64,000 nucleotides of DNA from Variimorphobacter saccharofermentans (lineage in GTDB: Bacteria > Bacillota > Clostridia > Lachnospirales > Lachnospiraceae): contig NZ_JACEGA010000001.1 in the NCBI RefSeq assembly GCF_014174405.1, forward strand, positions 1,517,001 through 1,581,000, written 5' to 3'. How positions within the stretch are numbered: the stretch's first letter is position 1; every line of letters begins with the position of its first letter. The notes under the pieces were generated by a model. That model was not told the DNA's origin and searched no databases. It saw only the letters and a list, made by a program, of their open reading frames with translations. Of this stretch, positions 53,858 to 63,117 are shown piece after piece. The position numbers were made by a program, and so were the translations under genes.

Positions 53858-54817
53858 ATGAAAATTATTTTTATGGAGACAGATACACTGGGATTGGATG
53901 TGGATTTATCCCCTTTTGACGGATTGGGTGAGGTTGTGAAGTATCCTGCTTCTAATCTGAGTGAGGCGCCGAAGCGCATTGAAGATGCAGATGTCATCAT
54001 CGTTAATAAGATTCCGATGAATGAAAAAACGTTAAAGAATGCAGAGAAACTTAAGCTTATTTGCATTACCGGAACAGGAACGAATATTGTGGATTTTGAA
54101 TACACGAATAATCGCAATATTACGGTGACAAATGTAAAAGGCTATAGTACCCAATCGGTAGTTCAGCATACCTTTGCTTTGCTTTTTTACGTATATGAAA
54201 AATTAAGCTATTATGACCAATTCGTGAAATCGGGTAATTATATTAAATCGGATATTTTCAGTCACTTTGAGGTTACATTTCATGAACTCGCAGGAAAGAC
54301 CTGGGGGATAATCGGTCTAGGGGAAATCGGACGCGGAGTAGCAAAAGTAGCAGAAGCGTTTGGGTGTAAGGTTATCTATTACTCCACCTCGGGGAAAAAC
54401 AATCACCCATCCTATGAACGGGTTAGTTTGGAACAACTGCTTCAGCAATCAGATGTGGTATCCATTCATGCACCTCTAAATTCTGTGACCAGGAATTTGA
54501 TAGGAGAGGAAGAGCTTCGCATCATGAGGAAAAATGCCGTTCTTCTTAATCTGGGAAGAGGGCCTATCATTAATGAGCAGGCGCTAACCAAAGCCTTGAA
54601 GGAGAACTGGATTGGAGCCGCTGGACTCGATGTATTATCAAGGGAGCCTATGAGTCCGGATAATCCCTTGTATGAGATTCAAGATAGTACCCGACTAATT
54701 ATTACTCCTCATATTGCTTGGGCAACGGTTGAAGCACGAAAAAGAGTAGTAGAAGAGGTGTATCAAAATATTATTGCATTCCAAAATGGAGAGGAACGCA
54801 ATGTTGTAAGAGAGTAG
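53858..54817 (+). CDS. D-isomer-specific 2-hydroxyacid dehydrogenase
   Basis: This 319-residue NAD(P)-dependent reductase of the D-2-hydroxyacid family (glycerate/lactate/phosphoglycerate type) has a Rossmann motif GLGEIGRGVAKVAEAFGCKV near residue 150, then SDVVSIHAPLNSVTRNLIG, NLGRGPIINEQALTKAL with the catalytic Arg, GLDVLSREPM with Glu and TPHIAW with the catalytic His. All catalytic residues are present. Substrate cannot be named; glycerate or hydroxypyruvate are candidates for this length. AAGGG lies six bases before ATG 53858. Confidence 0.93.
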   Translation: MKIIFMETDTLGLDVDLSPFDGLGEVVKYPASNLSEAPKRIEDADVIIVNKIPMNEKTLKNAEKLKLICITGTGTNIVDFEYTNNRNITVTNVKGYSTQSVVQHTFALLFYVYEKLSYYDQFVKSGNYIKSDIFSHFEVTFHELAGKTWGIIGLGEIGRGVAKVAEAFGCKVIYYSTSGKNNHPSYERVSLEQLLQQSDVVSIHAPLNSVTRNLIGEEELRIMRKNAVLLNLGRGPIINEQALTKALKENWIGAAGLDVLSREPMSPDNPLYEIQDSTRLIITPHIAWATVEARKRVVEEVYQNIIAFQNGEERNVVRE

Positions 54818-54858
54818 TATATTAAGACGGGCCTGTTATGGAACCGGGCAGTAGACAG

Positions 54859-54935
54859 AGGGCGTTGTTAAATCTAATTATCTTAACACATTCCAGAAAT
54901 GGAAGGTTACGGTTATTAAGATTTAACAACGCCCT
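54859..54935. terminator. Bidirectional terminator hairpin
   Basis: AGGGCGTTGTTAAATCT (54859-54875) pairs perfectly with AGATTTAACAACGCCCT (54919-54935), with an inner TTCCA/TGGAA hairpin. It separates the convergent dehydrogenase gene and the polyamine operon end. Confidence 0.82.
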
Positions 54936-54970
54936 ATTATACTTATACTTAGATATCAATGAAGGAAAAT

Positions 54971-56026
54971 TTATTTATTTGCATCTGATTTTACTTCATT
55001 CCATTTCTCAATATATAAATTCTCAACCTCTTCGCCCAAATAGCGATAAGTGGTGCAACGGTCTAATGTAGCCTGGTCTGGGAATGCTACCTCGCTATTC
55101 TTGATATCTTCATCGGCAATCATATCTCTTGCAACAGTGTTTGGAGTAGAATAGGTGATAAACTCGAAATTCTTTAAAGCAATCTCTCCATCACACATAA
55201 AATTGATAAAGGCTTCTGCATTTTCTTTGTTTTTGCAATTCTTCGGAATTACCCAGCCATCAATCCATACATTGGAGCCTTCCTTGGGAACAACATATTC
55301 CAAGTCGGGATTTTCTCTTTTCGTATAAATTGCCTCTCCCGAATAGATTACGCCGAGAGCTGCCTCTCCACCAATCATTTTATCTCTTACCTGATCAACT
55401 ACATAAGCCTGAACCAAAGGATACTGAGCCTGAAGTAATGCCTTCGCTTCTTCCAGCTGTGCTTCATCCGTAGTGTTGATATCATAACCAAGATAAGAAA
55501 GTGCTACTGCAAAAGCATCACGCACGCTATCCATCATCAGAATGTTACCAGAATATTTTTCGTCGAATAAGGCACCCCAGCTATCAATGGGTTCATCTAC
55601 CATGGTTTTATTATATAGAATACCAACGGTGCCCCAGCAATAGGGAACACTGTATTTATTTTCAGGGTCAAAGCTCTGTGAACTTTTTAGATAAGCAGGA
55701 TCGATATTCTTAATATTGGGAACATTATCAAAATTGATTTCTGCCAGAAGACCTTCATCAATCATTTTCTGAATCATATAATCAGAAGGACACACTACAT
55801 CATACTGAACTGCATTCGCTTTGATCTTTGGGTACATTTCCTCATTCTGTTCAAAATAATCGTAGACTACTTCAATTCCGGTTTCCTCTTCAAATAAGTC
55901 CAATACATCCGGGTCAATATATTCTCCCCAGTTATAGACATAGACCTTTTCGCCATCATTTTTACTGCAAGCAAAAAGACCAAGGGTCATAACCAAAAGA
56001 GCAGAGATAAGTAAAAATCTTTTCAT
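54971..56026 (-). CDS. potD: Spermidine/putrescine-binding lipoprotein
   Basis: This 351-residue extracellular polyamine-binding protein has signal KRFLLISALLVMTLGLFAC with a lipobox Cys. The fold is clear: VYVYNWGEYIDPDVLDLFEEETG, YDVVCPSDYMIQKMI, YSVPYCWGTVGILYN, and EGSNVWIDGWVIPK, where the Trp/Asp residues usually hold the polyamine. Two ATGs are adjacent (56029 and 56026); the second has better spacing from GGAGG. It is the last gene of the pot operon, ~30 bases after potC. Confidence 0.95.
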   Translation of the reverse strand: MKRFLLISALLVMTLGLFACSKNDGEKVYVYNWGEYIDPDVLDLFEEETGIEVVYDYFEQNEEMYPKIKANAVQYDVVCPSDYMIQKMIDEGLLAEINFDNVPNIKNIDPAYLKSSQSFDPENKYSVPYCWGTVGILYNKTMVDEPIDSWGALFDEKYSGNILMMDSVRDAFAVALSYLGYDINTTDEAQLEEAKALLQAQYPLVQAYVVDQVRDKMIGGEAALGVIYSGEAIYTKRENPDLEYVVPKEGSNVWIDGWVIPKNCKNKENAEAFINFMCDGEIALKNFEFITYSTPNTVARDMIADEDIKNSEVAFPDQATLDRCTTYRYLGEEVENLYIEKWNEVKSDANK

Positions 56027-56060
56027 CATTTTCCTCCATTCATATTATAAACAAAATCAA

Positions 56061-56849
56061 TTAAACTCTCCGAACGGGAGTATTTTTTACTGCGTTTCGA
56101 CGGTTTATAAATATTAGTAATAATAAAACAGTTATAAACATCAGAGTAGAAAGAGCATATATCTCGGGCTTAATTCCCTTTCTTACTTCTGTATAAATCT
56201 TTGTGGATAGCGTATTAATCTCAGGACCTTTCGTAAAGTGGGTAATTACAAAGTCATCCAGGGACATTGTAAATGCCAGAAAGAAGCCGGATAATACCCC
56301 TGGAAACAGATCGGGAAGTATCACTTTAAAAAAGGCATATATTGGGGAAGCACCTAGGTCTAATGCTGCTTCAAAGGTATGAGGATTTAACTGCTTTAGC
56401 TTTGGCATTACACTTAGGATTACATAAGGAATATTAAAAGTGATATGAGCGATTAATACACTTGTAAATCCTAACGTATAGTTTAATGCAACAAAGATTA
56501 GCATAAATGATATACCTGTTACGATATCTGCATTCAGCATGGGAATATTGGTGATACTCATCAATATGAATCGAGGAGTCTTCTTCATGCTGTTAATGGC
56601 GATCGCAGCCGTTGTACCAATGATGGTAGCAATTAATGCGGACAATAACGCGATGATTAAGGTCGTTGATAATGCGGACATGATATCTTCATTTTGAAAT
56701 AATTCACGATACCAGTGTAATGTAAAGCCGCCCCACTTTGATCGTGATTTTGACCGGTTGAAGGATAAAACGATCAAAATAATAATCGGAGCATATAAAA
56801 ACAGAAGGATAATTCCTATATAAAAACGACTTAAGAATTTCTTTACCAT
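56061..56849 (-). CDS. potC: Spermidine/putrescine ABC transporter permease PotC
   Basis: This 262-residue membrane subunit has six spans. Family marks are LYAPIIILIVLSFNRSKSRSKWGGFTLHWYRELF at the N-terminus, the EAA loop FEAALDLGASPIYAFFKVILPDLFPG, and AFTMSLDDFVITHFTKGPE after it, typical of PotC. ATG 56849 overlaps the potB end by seven bases, so translation is coupled. Confidence 0.96.
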   Translation of the reverse strand: MVKKFLSRFYIGIILLFLYAPIIILIVLSFNRSKSRSKWGGFTLHWYRELFQNEDIMSALSTTLIIALLSALIATIIGTTAAIAINSMKKTPRFILMSITNIPMLNADIVTGISFMLIFVALNYTLGFTSVLIAHITFNIPYVILSVMPKLKQLNPHTFEAALDLGASPIYAFFKVILPDLFPGVLSGFFLAFTMSLDDFVITHFTKGPEINTLSTKIYTEVRKGIKPEIYALSTLMFITVLLLLIFINRRNAVKNTPVRRV

Positions 56850-57727
56850 ATACTACTTCCCTCGCTTTCTTTAACATATTTCGAGAGAATTGCCATACAC
56901 AACAAAATAAATATCATTAATACAAGGGACAAACCGGAACCGGTATGCCAGTTACCCAAACGGAACTGCTGTTCAATTACATTACCAATTAATACAATCT
57001 TACTTCCTCCAAGAATGGTTGATATAACAAAGGTAGTCAGGGATGGTACAAAAACCATTGTGATACCGCTGATTACGCCGGGAAGAGATAACGGAAATAT
57101 AATTTTCCGAAAGGTTTGACCTGTGCTGGCTCCCAGATCCCTGGCTGCATTTACAACATCAGGATCAATCTTGATCAGTACATTATAAATAGGTAAAACC
57201 ATGAATGGCAAGAAATTGTATACCATACCAAGTATGATTGCTGCAGGAGTGTTAATGATATTCACCGCTGGTAAATGGAGAAAGGTTAGTAACCGATTAA
57301 GCACACCTGTCTTCTCTAATATATTTTGCCACGCGATGGTACGTAATAAGAAGTTCATCCACATGGGAAGAATAATGATCAGTACAATAAAGCTATCACT
57401 TTTCATTTTAATCTTATTTAAAATCAGTGCCAGAGGGTATGCCAGCAATAAACAAATAATGGTACTGATTACGGACAACTCCAATGCTTGTATTAAGGCT
57501 TTCCGATTAATGGGATCGGTTATTAATTCGATATTAGATAGCGTTATCTGACTATCTTTTGTGGTTAACCCGTAATATACAATCATAATTAACGGTATGA
57601 TAATAAAGCCAATCATCCATAGAAGATAGGGAAAAGAAAGCCATTTGACGCTATTTATATGAGGTAGCTTTAAGCCGCCTTCGCTTGCTTTGTTGGTTAA
57701 TGATTGGTTTGCTTTTATCGGATTCAT
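56843..57727 (-). CDS. potB: Spermidine/putrescine ABC transporter permease PotB
   Basis: This 294-residue first membrane subunit has marks: IIPLIMIVYYGL, PMWMNFLLRTIAWQNILEKTGVLN (strongly typical of PotB), and the EAA loop VVNAARDLGASTGQTFRKIIFPLSLPG. The C-terminal spans end near the potC start. About 100 bases separate it from potA, more than other gaps in the operon but with no clear terminator. Confidence 0.96.
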   Translation of the reverse strand: MNPIKANQSLTNKASEGGLKLPHINSVKWLSFPYLLWMIGFIIIPLIMIVYYGLTTKDSQITLSNIELITDPINRKALIQALELSVISTIICLLLAYPLALILNKIKMKSDSFIVLIIILPMWMNFLLRTIAWQNILEKTGVLNRLLTFLHLPAVNIINTPAAIILGMVYNFLPFMVLPIYNVLIKIDPDVVNAARDLGASTGQTFRKIIFPLSLPGVISGITMVFVPSLTTFVISTILGGSKIVLIGNVIEQQFRLGNWHTGSGLSLVLMIFILLCMAILSKYVKESEGSSIW

Positions 57728-57829
57728 GACAGCTTCATCTCCATAGGATTATTCAAATAATAGTAAAACTTTCTACGAATAGTAGTATTTCAATCATTCG
57801 TATTATTTAACCAAAAGGATAGGGAAGTG

Positions 57830-58906
57830 TTATTCTTCAATCTCAACAGCCTGTTCATCTTCTGATTCCGGTTTGTTCATGATTTGAATATCATAAGGAT
57901 CTACCTTTATACCGACCTGAGTTCCTACAGGGGATAGATCCGTAGAATGAACAAGCCATTCGAGTCCATTGGCTAAAACCTCCATCTCATAATGAACTCC
58001 CTTAAATAAAAGAGAAGTGACTACACCAGTAATAATACCTTCTTCCGGTTTCACAAGATCAATATCCTCTGGTCGAATAACAACATCAACAGGCTTGTTT
58101 TTACCGAAGCCGACATCAACACAGGGGAAATTAGCACCTAGAATATTTACCAGCTTGTCTTCCACCATAGTAGAAGCTATGATATTGCTGTCGCCAATGA
58201 AATCTGCAACAAATGCGTTCTTTGGTTCGTTGTAGATATCCTCAGGCGTACCAATCTGTTGAATATAACCCTGGTTCATAACCACGATGGTATCTGACAT
58301 GGTCAATGCCTCTTCCTGATCATGAGTTACATATACAAAGGTAATTCCCAACTCATTTTTTAGTCGTATTAATTCATATTGCATATCCTGACGAAGCTTC
58401 AAATCCAGTGCACCAAGCGGTTCATCTAATAGAAGAACCTTTGGTTCATTTACGATGGCTCTTGCAATTGCGATACGCTGTTGTTGGCCACCACTTAAGG
58501 AATCAGGCATACGATTTTCAAAGCCTTCCAGATTCACCAGTTTTAATGCATATTTTATCTTATCCATTATGTAGGCTTTGCTTTTTTTCTTTATTTTAAG
58601 CCCAAATGCAATATTCTCAGCAATCGTCATATGATTGAACAGAGCATATTTTTGAAACACAGTATTCAGCTGACGCTCATTGGGAGGGAGCTTGGTAATA
58701 TCTCTTCCCTCAAAAATAACTTGCCCCTGATTAGGAGTCTCGAAGCCTCCGATGATTCGCAGGGTAGTGGTTTTCCCACAGCCGGAAGGACCTAATAAGG
58801 TTACAAATTCGTTTTCTCTAATATATAAATTCAACTCGTCAAGAACGATGTTATCGCCATAGGATTTTGAAATATTGACAAGATTGATTAATTTATTATC
58901 TGTCAT
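57830..58906 (-). CDS. potA: Spermidine/putrescine ABC transporter ATPase
   Basis: This 358-residue importer ATPase has Walker [11 protein letters not shown]-loop [18 protein letters not shown], signature [15 protein letters not shown], Walker [12 protein letters not shown], and a C-terminal TOBE domain ([16 protein letters not shown]). All motifs are canonical. AAGGAGG lies well placed before ATG 58906. It is the first transporter gene of the operon, 20 bases after the regulator gene. Confidence 0.97.
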   Translation of the reverse strand: MTDNKLINLVNISKSYGDNIVLDELNLYIRENEFVTLLGPSGCGKTTTLRIIGGFETPNQGQVIFEGRDITKLPPNERQLNTVFQKYALFNHMTIAENIAFGLKIKKKSKAYIMDKIKYALKLVNLEGFENRMPDSLSGGQQQRIAIARAIVNEPKVLLLDEPLGALDLKLRQDMQYELIRLKNELGITFVYVTHDQEEALTMSDTIVVMNQGYIQQIGTPEDIYNEPKNAFVADFIGDSNIIASTMVEDKLVNILGANFPCVDVGFGKNKPVDVVIRPEDIDLVKPEEGIITGVVTSLLFKGVHYEMEVLANGLEWLVHSTDLSPVGTQVGIKVDPYDIQIMNKPESEDEQAVEIEE

Positions 58907-58926
58907 AAGAAGAAGCCTCCTTTCAC

Positions 58927-59466
58927 TTAAAAGCTGGGTGGTGTGGATACCCAGAGAAGGGTGCTGCCTGTTTTTTCCGAGGCAGTGATATAGTGCTGTT
59001 TATTCGCTGTAAAATAGAAGGATTCCCCTTTTTTTACCTTATAATTTCGATTACCGATATGCAGGGTGATGCTTCCGTTTAATACATATCCGAATTCTTC
59101 TCCTTCATGGGGGTTATCGGGATAGGTAGAGCCACCCGCATCCAGAGTTAATAAAATCGGTTCCATAATATTTTTTTGAGCATTTGGTATAATCCATTTT
59201 ACTTCATTTTTCAGATCTGCATCATACTTCTCAAAATAATCAGATTTTTTAAATACCACCTGCTCCGCTGTTGTTCCACTAAAGAATTCTTCCAGATTCG
59301 TACCAAGACACTGAAGAATATCTACCAAGGTAGCAATAGAAGGAGAGGTTAAGTCTCGCTCCAGTTGCGATATGAAGCCCTTAGATAACTCTGCTCTATC
59401 TGCCAGCTCCTCCTGAGTAAGGCTTTTCTGGATTCGTAGTTCCTTGATTTTTGATCCGATATTCAT
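58927..59466 (-). CDS. XRE-cupin transcriptional regulator of the pot operon
   Basis: This 179-residue regulator has an N-terminal XRE helix-turn-helix ([36 protein letters not shown], residues ~3-38) and a C-terminal cupin (~105-175: [34 protein letters not shown]). PuuR-like proteins of this build, encoded at the head of potABCD operons, respond to polyamines. A perfect palindrome lies in its leader at 59509-59525, just after a SigA promoter, which suggests autoregulation. GAAAGGAAG precedes ATG 59466. Confidence 0.93.
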   Translation of the reverse strand: MNIGSKIKELRIQKSLTQEELADRAELSKGFISQLERDLTSPSIATLVDILQCLGTNLEEFFSGTTAEQVVFKKSDYFEKYDADLKNEVKWIIPNAQKNIMEPILLTLDAGGSTYPDNPHEGEEFGYVLNGSITLHIGNRNYKVKKGESFYFTANKQHYITASEKTGSTLLWVSTPPSF

Positions 59467-59508
59467 TGTAGAACTTCCTTTCTGAATCTTACTGCCAATA
59501 AACTTGAA

Positions 59509-59525
59509 GTTTAGCCTAGCTAAAC
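59509..59525. promoter_or_regulatory. Perfect palindromic operator in the pot leader
   Basis: GTTTAGCCTAGCTAAAC (7-bp arms, 3-base centre) lies about 10-25 bases downstream of the predicted transcription start of the regulator-potABCD operon. The position suits repression by the XRE-cupin regulator. Confidence 0.65.
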
Positions 59526-59538
59526 AGCAACAATATAA

Positions 59539-59566
59539 ATTATACTAATATAATTTGCATTGTCAA
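59539..59566 (-). promoter_or_regulatory. SigA-type promoter of the pot operon
   Basis: On the minus strand, TTGACA (59566-59561) and TATAAT (59544-59539) are separated by 16 bases. It drives the regulator gene at 59466 and probably potABCD. Confidence 0.75.
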
Positions 59567-59632
59567 TATCTTTTCAAATAAATATTACATTAAATATTAC
59601 TATATCAAAATAGCCATAAAATGGCAAAATAA

Positions 59633-59676
59633 AAGGCGAAAATAAAGTCCTGAAAACAGAACCAAATTCCGCCTTG
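59633..59676 (-). terminator. Probable terminator of aroC
   Basis: On the minus strand AAGGCG and CGCCTT pair around a 31-base loop and are followed by a T-rich tail (TTTATTTT). The stem is short, so the call is moderate. It lies 42 bases past the aroC stop. Confidence 0.45.
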
Positions 59677-59717
59677 TGTATGTAGCATGAATATGTAACG
59701 AATGAATGTATAAATAG

Positions 59718-60821
59718 CTATTTCTTATAAAATTCTTTGATCCGATCCATTCTTGAGGCCATTCCCATAAAGAGCTGATCGACTAAAGTGATTGCAACCA
59801 TTGCTTCTACCACAACCACAGCTCTGGGGACAATGACAGGATCGTGTCGTCCCTGAATCTGAATTTCTATATTTTCCTTGTTCTGATTAATGGTATTCTG
59901 TGTTCGAAAGATGGATGGAGTGGGCTTAATGGCGGCTCTAAGAATAATATCGGAACCATCGCTAATTCCACCCAATATTCCTCCGGCATGATTGCTGGCT
60001 TTGGATACCTTAGCATCATCCAGGACAAGGAAGGAATCGTTGTTCTCTGAACCAAGCTTCATGGCACATTGAAAGCCATCTCCAATTTCTACCCCTTTTA
60101 CTGCTCCTATGGACATTACTGCTTTTGATAGAGAAGCATCCAGCTTATCAAATACGGGTTCACCAATTCCGGCGGGCATGCCGGTTACGATACATTCGAT
60201 AATACCGCCTACTGAGTTGTGCTGGTTCATTTGCTCCAGTAAATAATCCTCTGCCTCCTTAGAAGCCTTCAGATCCGGCATGTATAAAGGACTTAAGTAT
60301 GCCTGATCGATTGAGGCCTGTTCCTCATTAATTGAGATCGGACCTATGGATCGGGTAAAAGCCCGTACTTCTATTCCTAAATCCTTTAGTATTGCACAGG
60401 CAATAGCGCCAGCAGCTACCCTTCCAATAGTTTCTCGGCCTGAGGACCGCCCGCCGCCACGATAATCCCGGAAACCATATTTTTGATCAAAGGTATAGTC
60501 AGCATGTCCGGGACGATAATAACTGGCTATCTTAGAATAATCACCAGAACGCTGGTTTTCATTATAAACAATAAGAGAAATAGGAGTACCAGTTGTTTTC
60601 CCTTCAAATACACCGGACAAAATGGAAACCTTATCTGCTTCCTTTCGTGGTGTGGAATATTTTGTTTGGCCTGGTTTTCTTCTATTCAAATATGTTTGTA
60701 TGTATTCTTCATCCAATCTTAAACCGGAGGGGCATCCATCCACAACGACTCCGATTCCTTGTCCATGAGATTCTCCCCAAGTACTGATTTTAAATATAGT
60801 GCCAAATACGGAACCTGACAT
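59718..60821 (-). CDS. aroC: Chorismate synthase
   Basis: This 367-residue FMN-dependent enzyme makes chorismate, the last common step of aromatic amino acid synthesis. Signatures: the start [57 protein letters not shown], and the C-terminal [21 protein letters not shown]. Length is standard. It lies apart from other aro genes. AAAGGAG is seven bases before ATG 60821. Confidence 0.97.
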   Translation of the reverse strand: MSGSVFGTIFKISTWGESHGQGIGVVVDGCPSGLRLDEEYIQTYLNRRKPGQTKYSTPRKEADKVSILSGVFEGKTTGTPISLIVYNENQRSGDYSKIASYYRPGHADYTFDQKYGFRDYRGGGRSSGRETIGRVAAGAIACAILKDLGIEVRAFTRSIGPISINEEQASIDQAYLSPLYMPDLKASKEAEDYLLEQMNQHNSVGGIIECIVTGMPAGIGEPVFDKLDASLSKAVMSIGAVKGVEIGDGFQCAMKLGSENNDSFLVLDDAKVSKASNHAGGILGGISDGSDIILRAAIKPTPSIFRTQNTINQNKENIEIQIQGRHDPVIVPRAVVVVEAMVAITLVDQLFMGMASRMDRIKEFYKK

Positions 60822-61054
60822 AGTTCTCCTTTCTACTCTGTTTTCTCATTTGATTCTTCCAGAAGAATATATTTATTAGGTTGTAAAAAGTCAATTCAAT
60901 AGAAATTCGATGAATATATAAGTGCGAATAAGACTTTTGACGTCCTAATAATTATTACAAGTATATAGGAAAATATATAGACTTTCAATCGTTTTAAGGA
61001 CATTTATGTAAAATAATCATATACTAAAATGATAACATATATTTGAGGCATGAT

Positions 61055-61264
61055 ATGAGCGACCCAACTTATCGTTACGGTAGTGTACCCGGATCACAGC
61101 CGGAAAAGCATAGTAATTCTCTTTGGAATCATTCCGATGCAAATGATGCGGTCAATAAACTGGGGGATAAAGATAGTGATTTGGTAATTGAAGATAATAC
61201 CGTATATGAAATAGACAGGGAATGCTATGAAAGACTGAAACGACAGAAAAGATATAGAAAGTAA
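61055..61264 (+). CDS. Small uncharacterised protein
   Basis: This 69-residue, very polar protein is one I do not recognise. It begins MSDPTYRYGSVPGSQPEKH, has an acidic middle (LGDKDSDLVIEDNTVYEID) and ends in a basic tail (RLKRQKRYRK). It has no signal or membrane segment. A ribosome site (GAGG) precedes ATG 61055, and a good terminator follows directly, which supports it as a gene. It is convergent with the Cys-rich small protein. The open frame could also start at 61043. Confidence 0.55.
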   Translation: MSDPTYRYGSVPGSQPEKHSNSLWNHSDANDAVNKLGDKDSDLVIEDNTVYEIDRECYERLKRQKRYRK

Positions 61265-61265
61265 A

Positions 61266-61300
61266 AGAAAAAAGCTGCGAGCTACGCAGCTTTTTCTTTT
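61266..61300. terminator. Bidirectional rho-independent terminator
   Basis: AAAAAGCTGCG and CGCAGCTTTTT pair around a five-base loop, with T-runs on one side and A-runs on the other. It serves the two convergent small genes. Confidence 0.88.
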
Positions 61301-61333
61301 TACCGGTCTGAATTTGCACTATTGTGGCATTTT

Positions 61334-61537
61334 TTAGAAGAAACCGTTATTGCCACAGCAGCAGCAGAGGAGAATGATGATCCAAATTATGCCATTGCAG
61401 CCGTCGCCTCCGAAACCGCCACCAAAGGGACCGTTGTTATTGTTGCCACAGCAGCATAATAAGAGAATAAGGATGATAATCCAACTGCAGTCATTATCTC
61501 TTCCTGCGTCGCAATGTGTTGCTGCTAAATCACTCAT
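61334..61537 (-). CDS. Small Cys/Gly-rich protein with duplicated hydrophobic segment
   Basis: This 67-residue protein has two hydrophobic segments, SWIIILILLLCCC and IIWIIILLCCCC. Each ends in a cysteine run followed by GNN, and a Gly/Asn-rich linker with GPFGGGFGG lies between. It is evidently a tandem duplication of one unit. An excellent ribosome site (AGGAGG, eight bases before ATG 61537) supports expression. The layout recalls tiny hydrophobic spore or membrane proteins of Firmicutes (YjcZ-like), but the cysteine runs are not typical of them. Function is unknown; metal binding or disulfide cross-linking at a membrane or spore surface is conceivable. Confidence 0.65.
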   Translation of the reverse strand: MSDLAATHCDAGRDNDCSWIIILILLLCCCGNNNNGPFGGGFGGDGCNGIIWIIILLCCCCGNNGFF

Positions 61538-61776
61538 TGTATGTTCCTCCTAATATTAATTACATTGCTATCATATGTAGCTTAGCTTGACTGATTTCCT
61601 ATTTTTAGAAATAATAATCGTAAAATTTGTAGATAAAATGTAGCCATAGCTACAAACTAGTAATTGGATAGCTGTTATTATTTTTTTAAAGAAAAGAGAA
61701 CATACTTAAGTACAACAAGGGAATACTAAACACAGAAAAATACTTATCTAGAATGATAATATTATAGGAGGTTATT

Positions 61777-62121
61777 ATGAGCGAACAGAAGCAATATAAA
61801 CTAAAAAATATCGAATTAGCAAAGATTTTAAAACTGGATGAGAAAATTACCTACCAAAAGGGACAGGTTGTCAGTAAAACCTTAGTGCAAAATAAAAATG
61901 TGAGTATCACTTTATTTTCCTTTGATAAAGGAGAAGAAATCAGTTCTCATTCATCGGATGGAGATGCAATGGTTACCATACTTGATGGTACTGGTAAATT
62001 TACTGTTGGTGAGGAGATTTTTCTATTAAGCAAGGGGGAGACTCTGATAATGCCCAACCACGTACCTCATGCAGTTTATGGAGAGGAGCAATTTAAGATG
62101 CTTCTTACTGTTGTATTCTAA
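61777..62121 (+). CDS. Cupin domain protein
   Basis: This 114-residue single-domain cupin has motif 1 SSHSSDGDAMVTILDGTGKFTVG and motif 2 LIMPNHVPHAVYG, with His residues positioned to bind a metal. It has no signal peptide. Substrate is unknown; close relatives are often annotated only as cupin. AGGAGG lies six bases before ATG 61777. The MBL-fold gene follows after ~93 bases on the same strand. Confidence 0.85.
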   Translation: MSEQKQYKLKNIELAKILKLDEKITYQKGQVVSKTLVQNKNVSITLFSFDKGEEISSHSSDGDAMVTILDGTGKFTVGEEIFLLSKGETLIMPNHVPHAVYGEEQFKMLLTVVF

Positions 62122-62214
62122 AAACTGTAAATAGTTACAATCTAATTGTAGAAATTACATAGGATTAAGAAAACCTCTATGCTATTATTTGGATAAATAA
62201 TAAGGGGGGGTTTT

Positions 62215-62958
62215 ATGGATAAATCAAATGATACTGTTACCTCGACGGAGAATGTAGTGAAGAATGTTTTGCCAATTACGGATAATAATACAGGTAAGGT
62301 TTTAATTCAAACAGTTTCTACGAGTAAGACTTATCTTTATACGAGCTATATAATTTCTTCATCGAAGGGACAAAATGTAGTAGTTGATCCGACAGAAATG
62401 CCGCAGAAGTCGATTGTTGATATCAAGCCGGTAGCAATCTGTTCGACACATGCACATCCGGATCATACGGATATTGACTATCTTAAAACCTATCAGGTTC
62501 CGAAGATACTATATGAAAAAGGAAAAATATATACAAGGGATTTTCGTATATATTCTATTCCTTCTTCCCATAGTGACGATAATGTAACAGAAGATTCGGG
62601 AAATGTTATTATAGTATTTGAGGTGGATGGACTTCGAATCGCTCATATGGGAGATATTGGGCAGAATTCATTAACGAGAGAACAAGTACTCCAGTTGGGT
62701 AATATTGATATTGCCTTTATGCAGTTTGAAAACAGCTATTCGGACATGACTCTAGAGAATGAAAAGGGATTTCGAATTATTGAACAGCTTAATCCGAGAA
62801 TTATTATTCCTACACATTATTTTGATAGCACAATACCTGTCCTTGAAATTAAGTATGGACAGATTAAGGAATATAATAATTACCTCAGTATTTCGAAAGA
62901 AGAACTTCCGAGTACAAAGCTTAATGTATTTCGCGTGTTGAACAATCATATATATTAG
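62215..62958 (+). CDS. MBL-fold metallohydrolase (UPF0173-like)
   Basis: This 247-residue metallo-beta-lactamase-fold protein has the metal motif HAHPDHTD (HxHxDH, residues ~82-87), another ligand region IAHMGDIGQ (Asp), and PTHYFDS near the C-terminus. The pattern fits the short UPF0173/YtkL-like group rather than beta-lactamases. It would be cytoplasmic. A ~40-residue leading segment, with TVSTSKTYLYTSYII, precedes the first strand pair. A run of G (GGGGGG) upstream of ATG 62215 is the ribosome site. A terminator lies 23 bases downstream. Confidence 0.82.
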   Translation: MDKSNDTVTSTENVVKNVLPITDNNTGKVLIQTVSTSKTYLYTSYIISSSKGQNVVVDPTEMPQKSIVDIKPVAICSTHAHPDHTDIDYLKTYQVPKILYEKGKIYTRDFRIYSIPSSHSDDNVTEDSGNVIIVFEVDGLRIAHMGDIGQNSLTREQVLQLGNIDIAFMQFENSYSDMTLENEKGFRIIEQLNPRIIIPTHYFDSTIPVLEIKYGQIKEYNNYLSISKEELPSTKLNVFRVLNNHIY

Positions 62959-62980
62959 TTATTCCCCAATACTTTGTTAT

Positions 62981-63020
62981 ACGAAGAACCGATTGATAGA
63001 AGAATCTATCGGTTCTTCGT
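62981..63020 (+). terminator. Terminator hairpin
   Basis: ACGAAGAACCGAT pairs with ATCGGTTCTTCGT, extended by TGATAG/CTATC; the U-tract is poor. It ends the MBL-fold gene transcript. Confidence 0.65.
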
Positions 63021-63054
63021 CCCTGAATTGTGTAAATCTTTATAACAGGATATG

Positions 63055-63083
63055 TTTACATTGCATCTGTAATCGATTATAAT
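63055..63083 (+). promoter_or_regulatory. SigA-type promoter of the AraC-family gene
   Basis: TTTACA (63055-63060), a 17-base spacer and TATAAT (63078-63083), 34 bases before ATG 63118. Confidence 0.72.
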
Positions 63084-63117
63084 AGCTATTATATTACAAT
63101 TGATGGCAGGTGCTTTT

